A DNA stretch of 11,279 nt from Clostridiales bacterium (GCA_003343815.1 QAKL01000132.1:1-11279), one strand, 5' to 3'; shown: positions 1 to 6,771, numbered from the stretch's first letter. Notes: generated by a model from the letters alone, not told the origin. Program-made: numbers and translations.

Positions 1-464
1 GCCTTGGCAGTTGCGGTCGGCGCGAAATCCGCCGCGGCAATCACGCCGGTTAATTTGCGGTTTAACTCCTCCGGAAATGGCGAATATAAATCACCCGAGC
101 GCAGTCCCGCCTCGACGTGACCGACCGGGACTTGGGCATAAAAAGCCGCCAAAGCTCCGGCGAATGTCGTCGAGGTATCGCCATGCACCAAAACCATGTC
201 CGGCTTTTCTTTTAAGACGGCTTTTTCGATACCCTTTAAAACGCCTGACGTAATGTCGCTCAAAGTCTGATTGGCTTTCATAATATTCAAATCGTACTGC
301 GGTTTGATTTCAAATAAATCCAACACCTGATCGAGCATTTCGCGGTGCTGCGCGCTTACCGCGACTACGCACTCAAGCTCTTGATCGGCTTCGATGGCTT
401 TGACCAACGGCGCCATTTTGATCGCCTCGGGGCGCGTGCCGAATACTAACATAATTTTTTTCAT
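1..464 (-). CDS. wecB: UDP-N-acetylglucosamine 2-epimerase (non-hydrolysing), C-terminal part cut by window edge
   Basis: Interconverts UDP-GlcNAc and UDP-ManNAc in the cytoplasm, supplying ManNAc for cell-surface polymers. The first 154 residues are visible, of roughly 370 usual for the family. Family motifs seen in order are FGTRPEAIKMAP (residues 8-19), SAQHREMLDQ near 37-46, VHGDTSTT near 93-100, HVEAGLRS near 116-123 and SPFPEELNR near 128-136. The ATG at 464 follows GAGGGTGAAGAA, a good ribosome site. It starts 17 bases after the MazG-like gene stop with no terminator between, so it is probably the distal gene of the ybjQ unit. In many Bacillota this gene precedes the ATP synthase operon; that part lies outside the window. 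Seen: motifs, start and spacing. Inferred: operon membership. Confidence 0.95.
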   Translation of the reverse strand, partial: MKKIMLVFGTRPEAIKMAPLVKAIEADQELECVVAVSAQHREMLDQVLDLFEIKPQYDLNIMKANQTLSDITSGVLKGIEKAVLKEKPDMVLVHGDTSTTFAGALAAFYAQVPVGHVEAGLRSGDLYSPFPEELNRKLTGVIAAADFAPTATAK

Positions 465-481
465 TTCTTCACCCTCGTTTA

Positions 482-796
482 TTAATAGCTGAGATAGCCT
501 TTGTCAATCAATTTTTGGATATGCTTATCCAAAGCTTTGCCGATGTCCACTTGGTACTGCTCCTCCAGGACATACATCATGCTGACTGCCGTCTGCGCGA
601 CGTCCAACAATTCCTGGCTGATCATATACATGACCTCGTCCTCGCTGTAGCCTACGATATGCTCGCCGCTAAGCCCGCGGAATTTGCCGATCGCCTGAGC
701 TAATTCCCCTGCTTCCTCCATTAATTTCAAGGCTGTCGATTCTAACGACGGCTCTAATTGATTCAATTTCGGTAAAGCTATTACTTTATGTTCCAT
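482..796 (-). CDS. MazG-like all-alpha nucleoside triphosphate pyrophosphohydrolase
   Basis: Small (104 residue) protein of the MazG/all-alpha NTP-PPase superfamily, whose members hydrolyse NTPs or dNTPs to the monophosphate and pyrophosphate. The metal-binding signature is present: EExxE at E27, E28 and E31 (LMEEAGELAQA), followed by ExxD at E62 and D65 (ELLDVAQTA). The protein is one domain, much shorter than two-domain E. coli MazG, so it probably works as a multimer. Its ATG shares a base with the TAA stop of the dCMP deaminase gene (TAATG), so the two are likely translationally coupled. Both act on nucleotides, which fits a dCTP or dUTP pool-cleaning role, but the substrate cannot be read from sequence. 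Confidence 0.85.
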   Translation of the reverse strand: MEHKVIALPKLNQLEPSLESTALKLMEEAGELAQAIGKFRGLSGEHIVGYSEDEVMYMISQELLDVAQTAVSMMYVLEEQYQVDIGKALDKHIQKLIDKGYLSY

Positions 797-1254
797 TACT
801 GCTCGTCCTCCTCTAACACGAAATGCTCGACTTTGACTCCCGCCTCGGCAAAAAACGCCATCGCCCGCTCATCAGGATAACTGCCCTCGTAAACTATGCG
901 CGTCACTCCAGCATTAATAAGCATTTTCGCGCATAGTGAGCAGGGCGCCGTCGTGCAATAAAGGGTGCTGTCTTTGATTTCCGTCCCTTGTCTCGCCGCC
1001 TGAATTATCGCATTTTGCTCGGCATGCAAGCCGCGGCAGAGCTCGTGACGCTCGCCTGAAGGGATATGCAGTTGATCCCTCAGACACCCCGCCTCCTCGC
1101 AGTGCGCCATGCCGGCAGGCGCGCCGTTATAACCGGTCGCTAAAATGCGTTTGTCCTTGACCAAAACCGCGCCTACGCTACGGCGCAGACAGCTGGATCG
1201 TGTCGCTACCAATTTGGTAATTCTCATAAAATATGTGTCCCAATCCGGGCGCAT
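796..1254 (-). CDS. comEB: dCMP deaminase (ComEB family)
   Basis: Zinc enzyme that deaminates dCMP to dUMP, the precursor of dTMP; cytoplasmic. With the start used here it has 152 residues. The cytidine/deoxycytidylate deaminase signature is complete: HAE at 77-79 (zinc ligand H77, catalytic E79) and PCSLC with zinc ligands C105 and C108. The N-terminus MRPDWDTYFM is typical of the family. An in-frame ATG lies two codons upstream at 1260, but it directly abuts GAGGTGA, which is too close. The ATG at 1254 is about 7 bases from that site and is preferred. The ribosome site overlaps the stop of the upstream 45-residue gene, and the 3' end overlaps the MazG-like start, so the gene sits in a tight polycistron. 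Confidence 0.95.
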   Translation of the reverse strand: MRPDWDTYFMRITKLVATRSSCLRRSVGAVLVKDKRILATGYNGAPAGMAHCEEAGCLRDQLHIPSGERHELCRGLHAEQNAIIQAARQGTEIKDSTLYCTTAPCSLCAKMLINAGVTRIVYEGSYPDERAMAFFAEAGVKVEHFVLEEDEQ

Positions 1255-1265
1255 CACCATTCACC

Positions 1266-1403
1266 TCAATAATCCTTATAATTCTTCTTTGCTTCTTCCT
1301 TTTTCTCGCGTCTGCGCTCAAAGATATAATAAACAATTAATCCCACACAGGCTATCAGCGCGGCTGCCTGCGCGCCTATGATAAGCAAGGCTGTGATATC
1401 CAT
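1266..1403 (-). CDS. 45-residue single-pass membrane protein, unknown function
   Basis: I do not recognise this small gene. It reads from ATG 1403 to TGA 1268-1266 and starts MDITALLIIGAQAAALIACV. Residues about 5-28 form one uninterrupted hydrophobic segment (LLIIG...GLIVYYIF). A strongly basic and acidic tail follows (ERRREKKEEAKKNYKDY). The likely topology is a single transmembrane helix with the charged tail in the cytoplasm, by the positive-inside rule. It looks real because its ATG shares a base with the TAA of the ybjQ-like gene (TAATG), its stop overlaps the ribosome site of the dCMP deaminase, and it fills the gap between the two genes. No catalytic motif is visible. It could be a small anchor or regulator, but no function is claimed. 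Confidence 0.72.
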   Translation of the reverse strand: MDITALLIIGAQAAALIACVGLIVYYIFERRREKKEEAKKNYKDY

Positions 1404-1717
1404 TATTCGATCACCACAGCGGTGCCGTAGGCAACCATTTCCGCCGCGCCTTGCATCACTGCCGCCGACTGCAAGCGCAAGGCGACGATGGCATTAGCGC
1501 CCATGCTTTCCGCTTCCTCGACCATGCGGCCGATAGCGATTTGGCGCGACTCGGTGAGCATCTCGGTGTAGGCGTTTAATTCGCCGCCGACTATGCCTTT
1601 TAATCCCGCGCCGATATCTTTGCCGATATTTTTACTGCGCACGGTGGAGCCTTTGACTAAACCTAACACTTTTACGATTTTTCTATCTGCAATACTGTCC
1701 GTCGTTACGATGAGCAT
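1403..1717 (-). CDS. ybjQ: YbjQ/UPF0145 family protein (putative heavy-metal-binding domain)
   Basis: A 104-residue protein of the YbjQ (UPF0145, YbjQ_1) family. These are small oligomeric proteins of uncertain function, described as putative heavy-metal binding. Family features visible are MLIVTTDSI at the start, the conserved segment SKNIGKDIGAGLKGIVGGEL (29-48), YTEMLTESR (50-58) and GANAIVALR (73-81). The ATG at 1717 follows AGGAGG with 8 bases between and is preferred to an upstream in-frame ATG at 1738, which would place that site inside the gene. It is the first gene of a unit with a candidate promoter at 1766-1794, and its stop overlaps the start of the 45-residue membrane protein. 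In B. subtilis, upp follows glyA; here this gene does. Confidence 0.88.
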   Translation of the reverse strand: MLIVTTDSIADRKIVKVLGLVKGSTVRSKNIGKDIGAGLKGIVGGELNAYTEMLTESRQIAIGRMVEEAESMGANAIVALRLQSAAVMQGAAEMVAYGTAVVIE

Positions 1718-1765
1718 ATTATATACCTCCTGAAACAATAATAAATTTTGTCATACATATTTTTT

Positions 1766-1794
1766 ATTTTAGCATATCTCAGGCGGCAATGCAA
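1766..1794 (-). promoter_or_regulatory. Candidate sigma-A promoter for the ybjQ-to-wecB unit
   Basis: The -10 is TAAAAT at 1771-1766, preceded by TGC, which makes an extended -10. A weak -35, TTGCAT, lies 17 bases upstream at 1794-1789. The position fits: downstream of the glyA terminator and about 50 bases before the ybjQ-like start. Inferred from sequence only. Confidence 0.5.
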
Positions 1795-1820
1795 ATATTT
1801 TCGTACAATTTTTGCGCACG

Positions 1821-1848
1821 AAAAAAGCCCTCTTTATAAGAGGGCTTT
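1821..1848 (-). terminator. Rho-independent terminator of glyA
   Basis: An 11-base-pair stem pairs AAAGCCCTCTT (1824-1834) with AAGAGGGCTTT (1838-1848) around a 3-base loop. On the minus strand it is followed by a run of six T (1826-1821). It begins 10 bases after the glyA stop and separates glyA from the ybjQ unit. Confidence 0.93.
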
Positions 1849-1858
1849 AAAAGTCAAA

Positions 1859-3097
1859 TTAGTTTTCGTAAAGCGGAAAACGATCAGTCAAGGCCTTAAC
1901 CATTTCGATACCTTTAGCTTGGTTTTTCTCCAAAAGTACGGTGCCGAAAATGTTAGCGATTTCTTTCATTTCAGCTTCTTTCATACCGCGGGAAGTAACT
2001 GCCGGAGTACCGACGCGCAAACCGCTGGTGACGAAAGGTTTCTCGGTTTCGAAAGGAATGGTATTCTTATTAACGGTGACGTTAGCGTCGTCGAGCATTT
2101 TCTCGGCTTCTTTACCGGTCAAGCCTTTGGATTTCACGTCAATGAGCATCAAATGATTGTCGGTGCCGCCGCTGACTAAGCGGAAGCCCTGCTCAGTCAA
2201 GCCTTGAGCCAAGGTTTGAGCGTTGTTCAAAATCTGCTGCTGATATACTTTAAATTCCGGCTGCAAGGCTTCATGTAAAGCTACAGCTTTGCCGGCGATG
2301 ACGTGCATTAACGGGCCGCCCTGAATGCCGGGGAAGATAGCCTTGTCAATAGCTTTAGCGTATTCCTCACGGCAGAGGATCATACCGCCACGCGGTCCGC
2401 GCAAGGTTTTATGAGTAGTAGTGGTGACGATATCAGCATACTCGACCGGATTTGGATGAAGTCCCGCGGCAACCAAGCCGGCGATATGCGCCATATCAAC
2501 CATTAAATAAGCGCCCACTTCATCGGCGATCTCGCGGAATGCTTTGAAATCCAAAATACGCGGATAAGCAGAGGCTCCGGCAACGATCATTTTCGGCTGA
2601 TATTCTTTAGCTTTAGCTCTTACTTTATCGTAATCCAAAACTTCGGTGTCTTTCTCAACACCGTAACCTTCAAAATGGAAGTACTTACCGGAAATATTAA
2701 CCGGGCTGCCATGAGTTAAATGACCGCCGTGGCTCAAATCCATACCCAATACTTTATCGCCCGGCTGCAGTAATGCGAAATATACAGCCAAATTAGCATT
2801 GGCACCGCAGTGCGGCTGGACATTGGCATGTTCAGCATGGAATAATTGTTTTGCACGATCGCGCGCTAAATTTTCAGCGATATCGACGAACTCGCAGCCG
2901 CCGTAATATCTTTTACCGGGGTATCCTTCGGCATATTTATTGGTTAAGACACTGCCCTGAGCAGCCATAACTGCTTGGGAAACAAAGTTTTCGGAAGCAA
3001 TTAACTCGATTTTGGTTCTTTGACGGTTTAATTCGGAATAAATGCTTTGCGCTAATTCCGGATCGACACCCTCAACGTATTCTTTGATGTAATCCAT
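1859..3097 (-). CDS. glyA: Serine hydroxymethyltransferase
   Basis: PLP enzyme that converts serine and tetrahydrofolate to glycine and 5,10-methylene-THF, the main one-carbon source for purines and thymidylate. It has 412 residues, the normal family length. The PLP lysine is K230 in TTTTHKTLRGPRGG (225-238). Other conserved segments are ELIASENFVS (31-40), YAEGYPGKRYYGG (55-67), LSHGGHLTHG (121-130) and the PLP-contacting DMAH at 201-204. The frame is open upstream to 3181, but ATG 3097 begins the family-typical N-terminus and follows AAGGGGATAAGCAA. The upstream extension would include the promoter, so it is rejected. It has its own strong promoter and a hairpin terminator, and is probably monocistronic. 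It follows ywlG, as in B. subtilis. Confidence 0.98.
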   Translation of the reverse strand: MDYIKEYVEGVDPELAQSIYSELNRQRTKIELIASENFVSQAVMAAQGSVLTNKYAEGYPGKRYYGGCEFVDIAENLARDRAKQLFHAEHANVQPHCGANANLAVYFALLQPGDKVLGMDLSHGGHLTHGSPVNISGKYFHFEGYGVEKDTEVLDYDKVRAKAKEYQPKMIVAGASAYPRILDFKAFREIADEVGAYLMVDMAHIAGLVAAGLHPNPVEYADIVTTTTHKTLRGPRGGMILCREEYAKAIDKAIFPGIQGGPLMHVIAGKAVALHEALQPEFKVYQQQILNNAQTLAQGLTEQGFRLVSGGTDNHLMLIDVKSKGLTGKEAEKMLDDANVTVNKNTIPFETEKPFVTSGLRVGTPAVTSRGMKEAEMKEIANIFGTVLLEKNQAKGIEMVKALTDRFPLYEN

Positions 3098-3146
3098 TTG
3101 CTTATCCCCTTTTTTAGAAATTTTCTTAACAGGCTTACATATCTTT

Positions 3147-3175
3147 ATTATAGTAACACTTGTAGAGAAAATCAA
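3147..3175 (-). promoter_or_regulatory. Sigma-A promoter of glyA
   Basis: TTGATT (3175-3170), a 17-base spacer and a perfect TATAAT (3152-3147), about 50 bases upstream of the glyA ATG. This is the second-best promoter in the window after that of the tRNA. The short AT-rich leader shows no riboswitch-like fold by eye. Confidence 0.85.
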
Positions 3176-3217
3176 GCGCATTTCGTCACGGTAAGTAAAT
3201 TTTATCAGACATAAATT

Positions 3218-3799
3218 TTATATTATGCATGGCTCGCTCGCATCATCTAACGAATATTTGGCGCGCATACCGCCGATAAGCTTCGGGCGGGTGAAAGCCG
3301 CATTGACGCGCGCCTGCCCTATTTGACGATTTTCCAAGCGAAGCGGCACCGCGACGCGCTTTAAATGCATCCCGATCAACGTCTCGCCGATATCAATCCC
3401 GCCGTGCGCTTGGATCGTTTCTGCGACCACAGGATCGCTAAAAGCGCGATACGCCCAGGACGCCATCGAGCCGCCTGCGTGCGGATAGGGCACGACCGAG
3501 ACCTCGTCTAAATCATACATTTCCGCCACATCCCGCTCTACGACCAAAGCGCGGTTTAAATGCTCGCAGCACTGAAAGGCTAAATATAAACCTTTTTCTG
3601 CCGCAAGCGGTGCCACAGCCGTATAAAGCGCCTCGGCAATGGCACTGTTGCCGTCTTTGCCGATCCTGCTGCCTCTGACTTCGCTGGTGCTGCAGCCGAT
3701 CACGATAATTTGCCCCGCTTTAAAATCCGTTTTCGCTAAAAATTCGCCGAAAACTGCTTTCGCCTGCTCATGAATCAGCGCAATTTCTGCCTCAGTCAT
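3218..3799 (-). CDS. ywlG: YwlG family protein (TIGR01440/DUF436), unknown function
   Basis: A 193-residue protein of the conserved YwlG family, found across Bacillota next to rpiB and glyA; its biochemical role is not established. Conserved segments visible are VIGCSTSEVRGSRIGKDG (33-50), FQCCEHLNRALVVE (75-88), PYPHAGGSMA (104-113) and GGIDIGETLIGMHLK (133-147). No signal peptide or membrane segment is seen. The frame extends upstream to 3859, but ATG 3799 follows GAGGGGATTGAAA at good spacing and starts the family-like sequence MTEAEIALIHEQ. It therefore overlaps the end of rpiB by 8 bases, which suggests translational coupling. I see no clear terminator after it; the 120-base gap to glyA holds the glyA promoter. 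Confidence 0.92.
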   Translation of the reverse strand: MTEAEIALIHEQAKAVFGEFLAKTDFKAGQIIVIGCSTSEVRGSRIGKDGNSAIAEALYTAVAPLAAEKGLYLAFQCCEHLNRALVVERDVAEMYDLDEVSVVPYPHAGGSMASWAYRAFSDPVVAETIQAHGGIDIGETLIGMHLKRVAVPLRLENRQIGQARVNAAFTRPKLIGGMRAKYSLDDASEPCII

Positions 3800-4241
3800 T
3801 TTCAATCCCCTCATAAGCGCAGATTTTGCCGACGCGTCTTTCGTGGCGTCCGCCCTCAAACTCGGTTTTAAGCCAAGTATCGACGATTTCCAAAGCCAAG
3901 CCCGGTCCGATGATGCGCTCGCCCATAGTTAAAATGTTGGCATTATTATGCTCGCGACTGGCATGCGCCGAAAAAGTGTCGTGGCACAAGGCAGCGCGGA
4001 TACCTTTTACTTTGTTGGCGGCGATACCGATGCCGATACCCGTGCCGCAAATCAAAATCCCGCGGTCATATTCTCCTGCGGCGACTTTTTCGGCAACCTC
4101 GATGGCAATATCGGGATAATCGCAGGAGTCTGCCGTATAAGTGCCGAAATCGTGAAATTCGTATCCTTGCTCTTTTAAATGTTCCATGACCGTGTTTTTC
4201 AGATTAAATCCGCCGTGATCGCTGCCGATTGCAATTTTCAT
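3792..4241 (-). CDS. rpiB: Ribose-5-phosphate isomerase B
   Basis: Interconverts ribose-5-phosphate and ribulose-5-phosphate in the non-oxidative pentose phosphate pathway. It has 149 residues, normal for the RpiB/LacAB family. The phosphate- and substrate-site start SDHGGFNLK (7-15) is present. The catalytic cysteine C65 lies in ICGTGIGIGIAANK, and H98 lies in REHNNANIL. The C-terminal arginines in GRHERRV (131-137) match phosphate-binding positions. Its ATG overlaps the ywlE stop by 4 bases (ATGA), and its end overlaps ywlG by 8. GGAGG lies 9 bases before the ATG, inside ywlE. A sugar-phosphate isomerase of the LacAB type is the only alternative, and this gene context argues for RpiB. Confidence 0.96.
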   Translation of the reverse strand: MKIAIGSDHGGFNLKNTVMEHLKEQGYEFHDFGTYTADSCDYPDIAIEVAEKVAAGEYDRGILICGTGIGIGIAANKVKGIRAALCHDTFSAHASREHNNANILTMGERIIGPGLALEIVDTWLKTEFEGGRHERRVGKICAYEGIEND

Positions 4242-4711
4242 TTTTCTTCTCCTCCGTTTTGCGCGTATAGTTTAGCAAATACTTTTTTGATTTGACTTTC
4301 CAAAAGCTCATAGCATTGGAGATAACTCTCCAAATTACTGCCGTAAGGATCGCCGACATTCATATCTTCGCCCGTAAATTCGCCCAAAGTATAAACTTTG
4401 TCCTTATACTCGGGTGCCGTCATCAAAAGCTGCATTTTGTGGCTGTCGGTCATGACTAAAATTAAATCTGCCATATCCAGCAAATCGTAGCTTATTTTCT
4501 GCGAGCGGAAATCGTCCAAATTAGAGCCGTTCATCTCACAGGCTTCCTTGGCATAAAAGCTCGGTGCGTCGCCGTCGTAAGCCGCCAGCCCTGCCGATGC
4601 GACCTTAATAAAAGCGTATTTTTCAGGATTTTCTTTGATTAATTTATAGCTGATAGCCTGCGCCATCGGGCTGCGGCAGGTATTGCCCGTGCAGACATAT
4701 AAAATATTCAT
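4238..4711 (-). CDS. ywlE: Low-molecular-weight phosphatase, protein-arginine-phosphatase (YwlE) type
   Basis: A 157-residue member of the low-molecular-weight protein tyrosine phosphatase fold. The P-loop is at the N-terminus: C7-TGNTC-R13-S14, with nucleophile C7 and phosphate-binding R13. The general-acid aspartate is D121 in DPYG. T11 in the loop is notable: in B. subtilis YwlE a threonine here favours phosphoarginine, whereas LMW tyrosine phosphatases carry a bulkier residue. The gene lies between ywlC and rpiB, next to where B. subtilis ywlE sits. Together these support arginine phosphatase over tyrosine phosphatase, although the partner kinase McsB is not in this window. The start overlaps the ywlC stop (ATGA), and GGAGGAGG lies upstream. 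Confidence 0.9.
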   Translation of the reverse strand: MNILYVCTGNTCRSPMAQAISYKLIKENPEKYAFIKVASAGLAAYDGDAPSFYAKEACEMNGSNLDDFRSQKISYDLLDMADLILVMTDSHKMQLLMTAPEYKDKVYTLGEFTGEDMNVGDPYGSNLESYLQCYELLESQIKKVFAKLYAQNGGEEK

Positions 4712-5739
4712 ACTTTCTGACCTCCTCCGGCCGCTTTGGTCAAACGATTCATCACTGCCAAGCCTAACGACTCATCGGCGCAAGGCTCGCTGATGATCGT
4801 CTTGATCCCATGGTCGTCAAAATCTCTTAAATCGCTGAATAACTCCCCGGCAAACTGCACGGGATCTTTTAACGATCCGATATCGTGCACCAGGATATCT
4901 TGCTCGATATCGCCTAATGCCGCTAAGGTTTCTGTCGAAAGCATTAACCCCAGCGGTCGCTCCGCCGCGGCTATTTTCGCGCGGATATCGCTAATCAGAG
5001 CATCATTTGTGCCATTGGCGATTAATAACGTGCCTTTCGGTGCATAGTGGCGGTATTTCATGCCGGGGGCTTTGGGAACTTCTTTTTCGCCCACATTTTG
5101 CCCGCCGACCAACACTTTGATTTCCAAAGCTTTCTCCAACATTTCCGGCGTCACCGCTCCCGGGCGCAGGATGATCGGCGTATCGCTCGTTAAATCCAGC
5201 ACCGTCGATTCCAAGCCCACCTCGCAGGCGCCGCCGTCCACGATACCGTAAATTTTATCATGGAAATCCTCCCAGACGTGCTGAGCCGTCGTGCCGCTGG
5301 GGCGCCCCGATAAATTAGCGCTCGGCGCAGCGATCGGGATGCGGCTCAGGCGCAAGATAGCCTGCGCCTGCGGATTGGACGGCATGCGGACAGCTACCGT
5401 ATCGCGTCCTCCTGTGATACAATCCGGCACGCAATCACTTTTGGGCAAAATAAGCGTTAGAGGTCCCGGCCAAAATTTATCCATCACTTTTTCTGCCAAA
5501 GGCGAAATTTCTTTCGCCAAAGCGTAAGCTTGGGCTTTCTCATAAATATGCAAAATCAGCGGATTGTCGCTCGGACGACCTTTCGCGCGGTAGATCTCCG
5601 CCACGCTTAACGGATCTAATCCGTTTGCGCCCAATCCATACACCGTCTCGGTCGGAAACGCCACCAATTCGCCATGGCGCAGAGCCTCGGCGGCCTTGCG
5701 CAAATCTTTTTTGTTGTTTCCGTCCCACATGTAACTCAC
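4708..5739 (-). CDS. ywlC: L-threonylcarbamoyladenylate synthase (Sua5/YwlC type)
   Basis: Makes threonylcarbamoyl-AMP from threonine, bicarbonate and ATP, the first step of the t6A37 tRNA modification. It has 343 residues, the two-domain Sua5 form. The YrdC domain covers about residues 12-200, with FPTETVYGLGAN (28-39), KGRPSDNPL (53-61), APSANLSG (138-145), GLESTVLD (175-182) and RPGAVT (192-197). A linker with KAPGMKYRHYAP (223-234) leads to the C-terminal Sua5 domain. The start is GTG at 5739, preceded by AAGGTGAGCAA. The next ATG, at 5730, is about 14 bases from that site and less likely. It lies 21 bases after the sigma paralogue stop and overlaps ywlE by 4 bases. Confidence 0.96.
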   Translation of the reverse strand: MSYMWDGNNKKDLRKAAEALRHGELVAFPTETVYGLGANGLDPLSVAEIYRAKGRPSDNPLILHIYEKAQAYALAKEISPLAEKVMDKFWPGPLTLILPKSDCVPDCITGGRDTVAVRMPSNPQAQAILRLSRIPIAAPSANLSGRPSGTTAQHVWEDFHDKIYGIVDGGACEVGLESTVLDLTSDTPIILRPGAVTPEMLEKALEIKVLVGGQNVGEKEVPKAPGMKYRHYAPKGTLLIANGTNDALISDIRAKIAAAERPLGLMLSTETLAALGDIEQDILVHDIGSLKDPVQFAGELFSDLRDFDDHGIKTIISEPCADESLGLAVMNRLTKAAGGGQKV

Positions 5740-5760
5740 TTGCTCACCTTCATTTCTTTC

Positions 5761-6771
5761 TCAATGCTGATATCTGTCGGGATGATGCGGTTGGTTGGCT
5801 CTGCTTTGCGAGCGCTTCTGCATACTGTGAAGCAAATCAGGTTTCGCATCCTCTTCATCGTCCCAATAATCATCATCCGGCTCTTGTTGAGGCTCTGCCG
5901 CAGTCTCTTCTTCGCGCTCTGCTTCTAATAATTCCTCCAAAAGCTCGGGATTTTTGATCATCTGCCTGATCTCGCTGACCTGCTCGGTATCCCACTCCAA
6001 TTCTTTCGCCAATTCATCGTCAAAAGGATCGCGTCCCAAATGATGATGCAAATGGTGCTCTTTTTTCTGGAGTTTTTTGATATCCTCGGCAATATTGGCA
6101 GGGATACGCATGATATTGCCCTCTTCTTTCACATAGCAGCGCAAACGATAACGGATCCACCACACCGCCTGCACGCGGTAGGAAAACTCGGCATCGTATT
6201 TCATAATCGCGTCAAACAAGCCGAAATTTCCCTCCTGCACCAAATCCAAAAAGGGGATCGCCCCGCCTGCAAACTCTGCCGCGACAGTTAAGACCAGAGC
6301 TTGGCTGTGATGAATGAGTTTTTCTACCGCAGACTTATCTCCGCAAGCCGCTTTAAAAAAAAGCATATCCTCCTCTGCCGCAGATAGCGGCGCGATCGCA
6401 GCTACATCTGCCAAATAAAGATTAAGCGGCGTAACTTTGTCATCCTGCGCCTCAATCATCTCCGCAGCTGTGCTTAACTTCAACTCTTCGGCGGCGATTT
6501 TCGCCAATTCTTCTTTCGGGGCAAATTCTATTTTTTCTTCTGTTTCAGGCAAATCATCGCTTTGCCAAAACAAATCTCCCTCGTCCTCATCGTCGCTGTT
6601 GTCATCGACGATCGTAATGCCTTTATCCTGCAAGGTATCGTAAAATTTGCTGATTTCTTCCTCTGGCAAAGCCGAATCGGTCAGAGCGAAAAGAATTTCA
6701 TCGTAGCTTAAAAAGCCGCGTTTCTCGCCCTCCTCTAAAAGTTCGCGGAGTTGGTCGTTAATATTTGACAT
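5761..6771 (-). CDS. RpoD-like sigma-70 paralogue lacking region 4
   Basis: A 336-residue protein clearly related to the RpoD encoded just upstream. Region 1.1 is at about 5-56 (RGFLSYDEILFAL, against KGFLTYEEIMDAL in RpoD), region 1.2 at about 111-145, region 2 at about 146-230 and region 3 at about 231-280 (HHLGRDPFDDELAKELEW). Core-binding region 2.2 is kept (FLDLVQEGNFGLFDAI, 174-189). Where RpoD has FSTYATWWIRQ, this protein has YRVQAVWWIRY: both tryptophans stay, but the melting tyrosine and -12-contacting glutamine are lost. After region 3 there is no region 3.2 finger or region 4, only an acidic stretch near 283-313 and a short basic end. ATG 6771 sits 6 bases after GGAGG; 6774 is possible. 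The gap from rpoD holds a terminator. Confidence 0.9.
   Translation of the reverse strand: MSNINDQLRELLEEGEKRGFLSYDEILFALTDSALPEEEISKFYDTLQDKGITIVDDNSDDEDEGDLFWQSDDLPETEEKIEFAPKEELAKIAAEELKLSTAAEMIEAQDDKVTPLNLYLADVAAIAPLSAAEEDMLFFKAACGDKSAVEKLIHHSQALVLTVAAEFAGGAIPFLDLVQEGNFGLFDAIMKYDAEFSYRVQAVWWIRYRLRCYVKEEGNIMRIPANIAEDIKKLQKKEHHLHHHLGRDPFDDELAKELEWDTEQVSEIRQMIKNPELLEELLEAEREEETAAEPQQEPDDDYWDDEEDAKPDLLHSMQKRSQSRANQPHHPDRYQH

Noticed and set aside
11..253. Plus-strand open frame of 80 residues at the left edge
   Set aside because: Entirely antisense to clear wecB motifs; arginine/proline-rich composition typical of a shadow frame.
1748..2179. Plus-strand open frame of 143 residues overlapping the glyA 3' end and terminator
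   Set aside because: It lies antisense to well-conserved glyA codons, reads through the glyA terminator hairpin and resembles no known family.
3098..3181. Upstream extension of glyA by 28 residues
   Set aside because: It would cover the glyA promoter -10 and -35 and has no family counterpart; ATG 3097 has a ribosome site.
3190..3225. AT-rich inverted repeat after ywlG
   Set aside because: The pairing (AAATTTTAT against ATAAATTTT) is imperfect and lacks a GC-rich stem, so it is not convincing as a terminator.
5625..5957. Plus-strand open frame of 110 residues across the ywlC start and the sigma paralogue end
   Set aside because: Antisense to two supported genes, with no ribosome site or family motifs.
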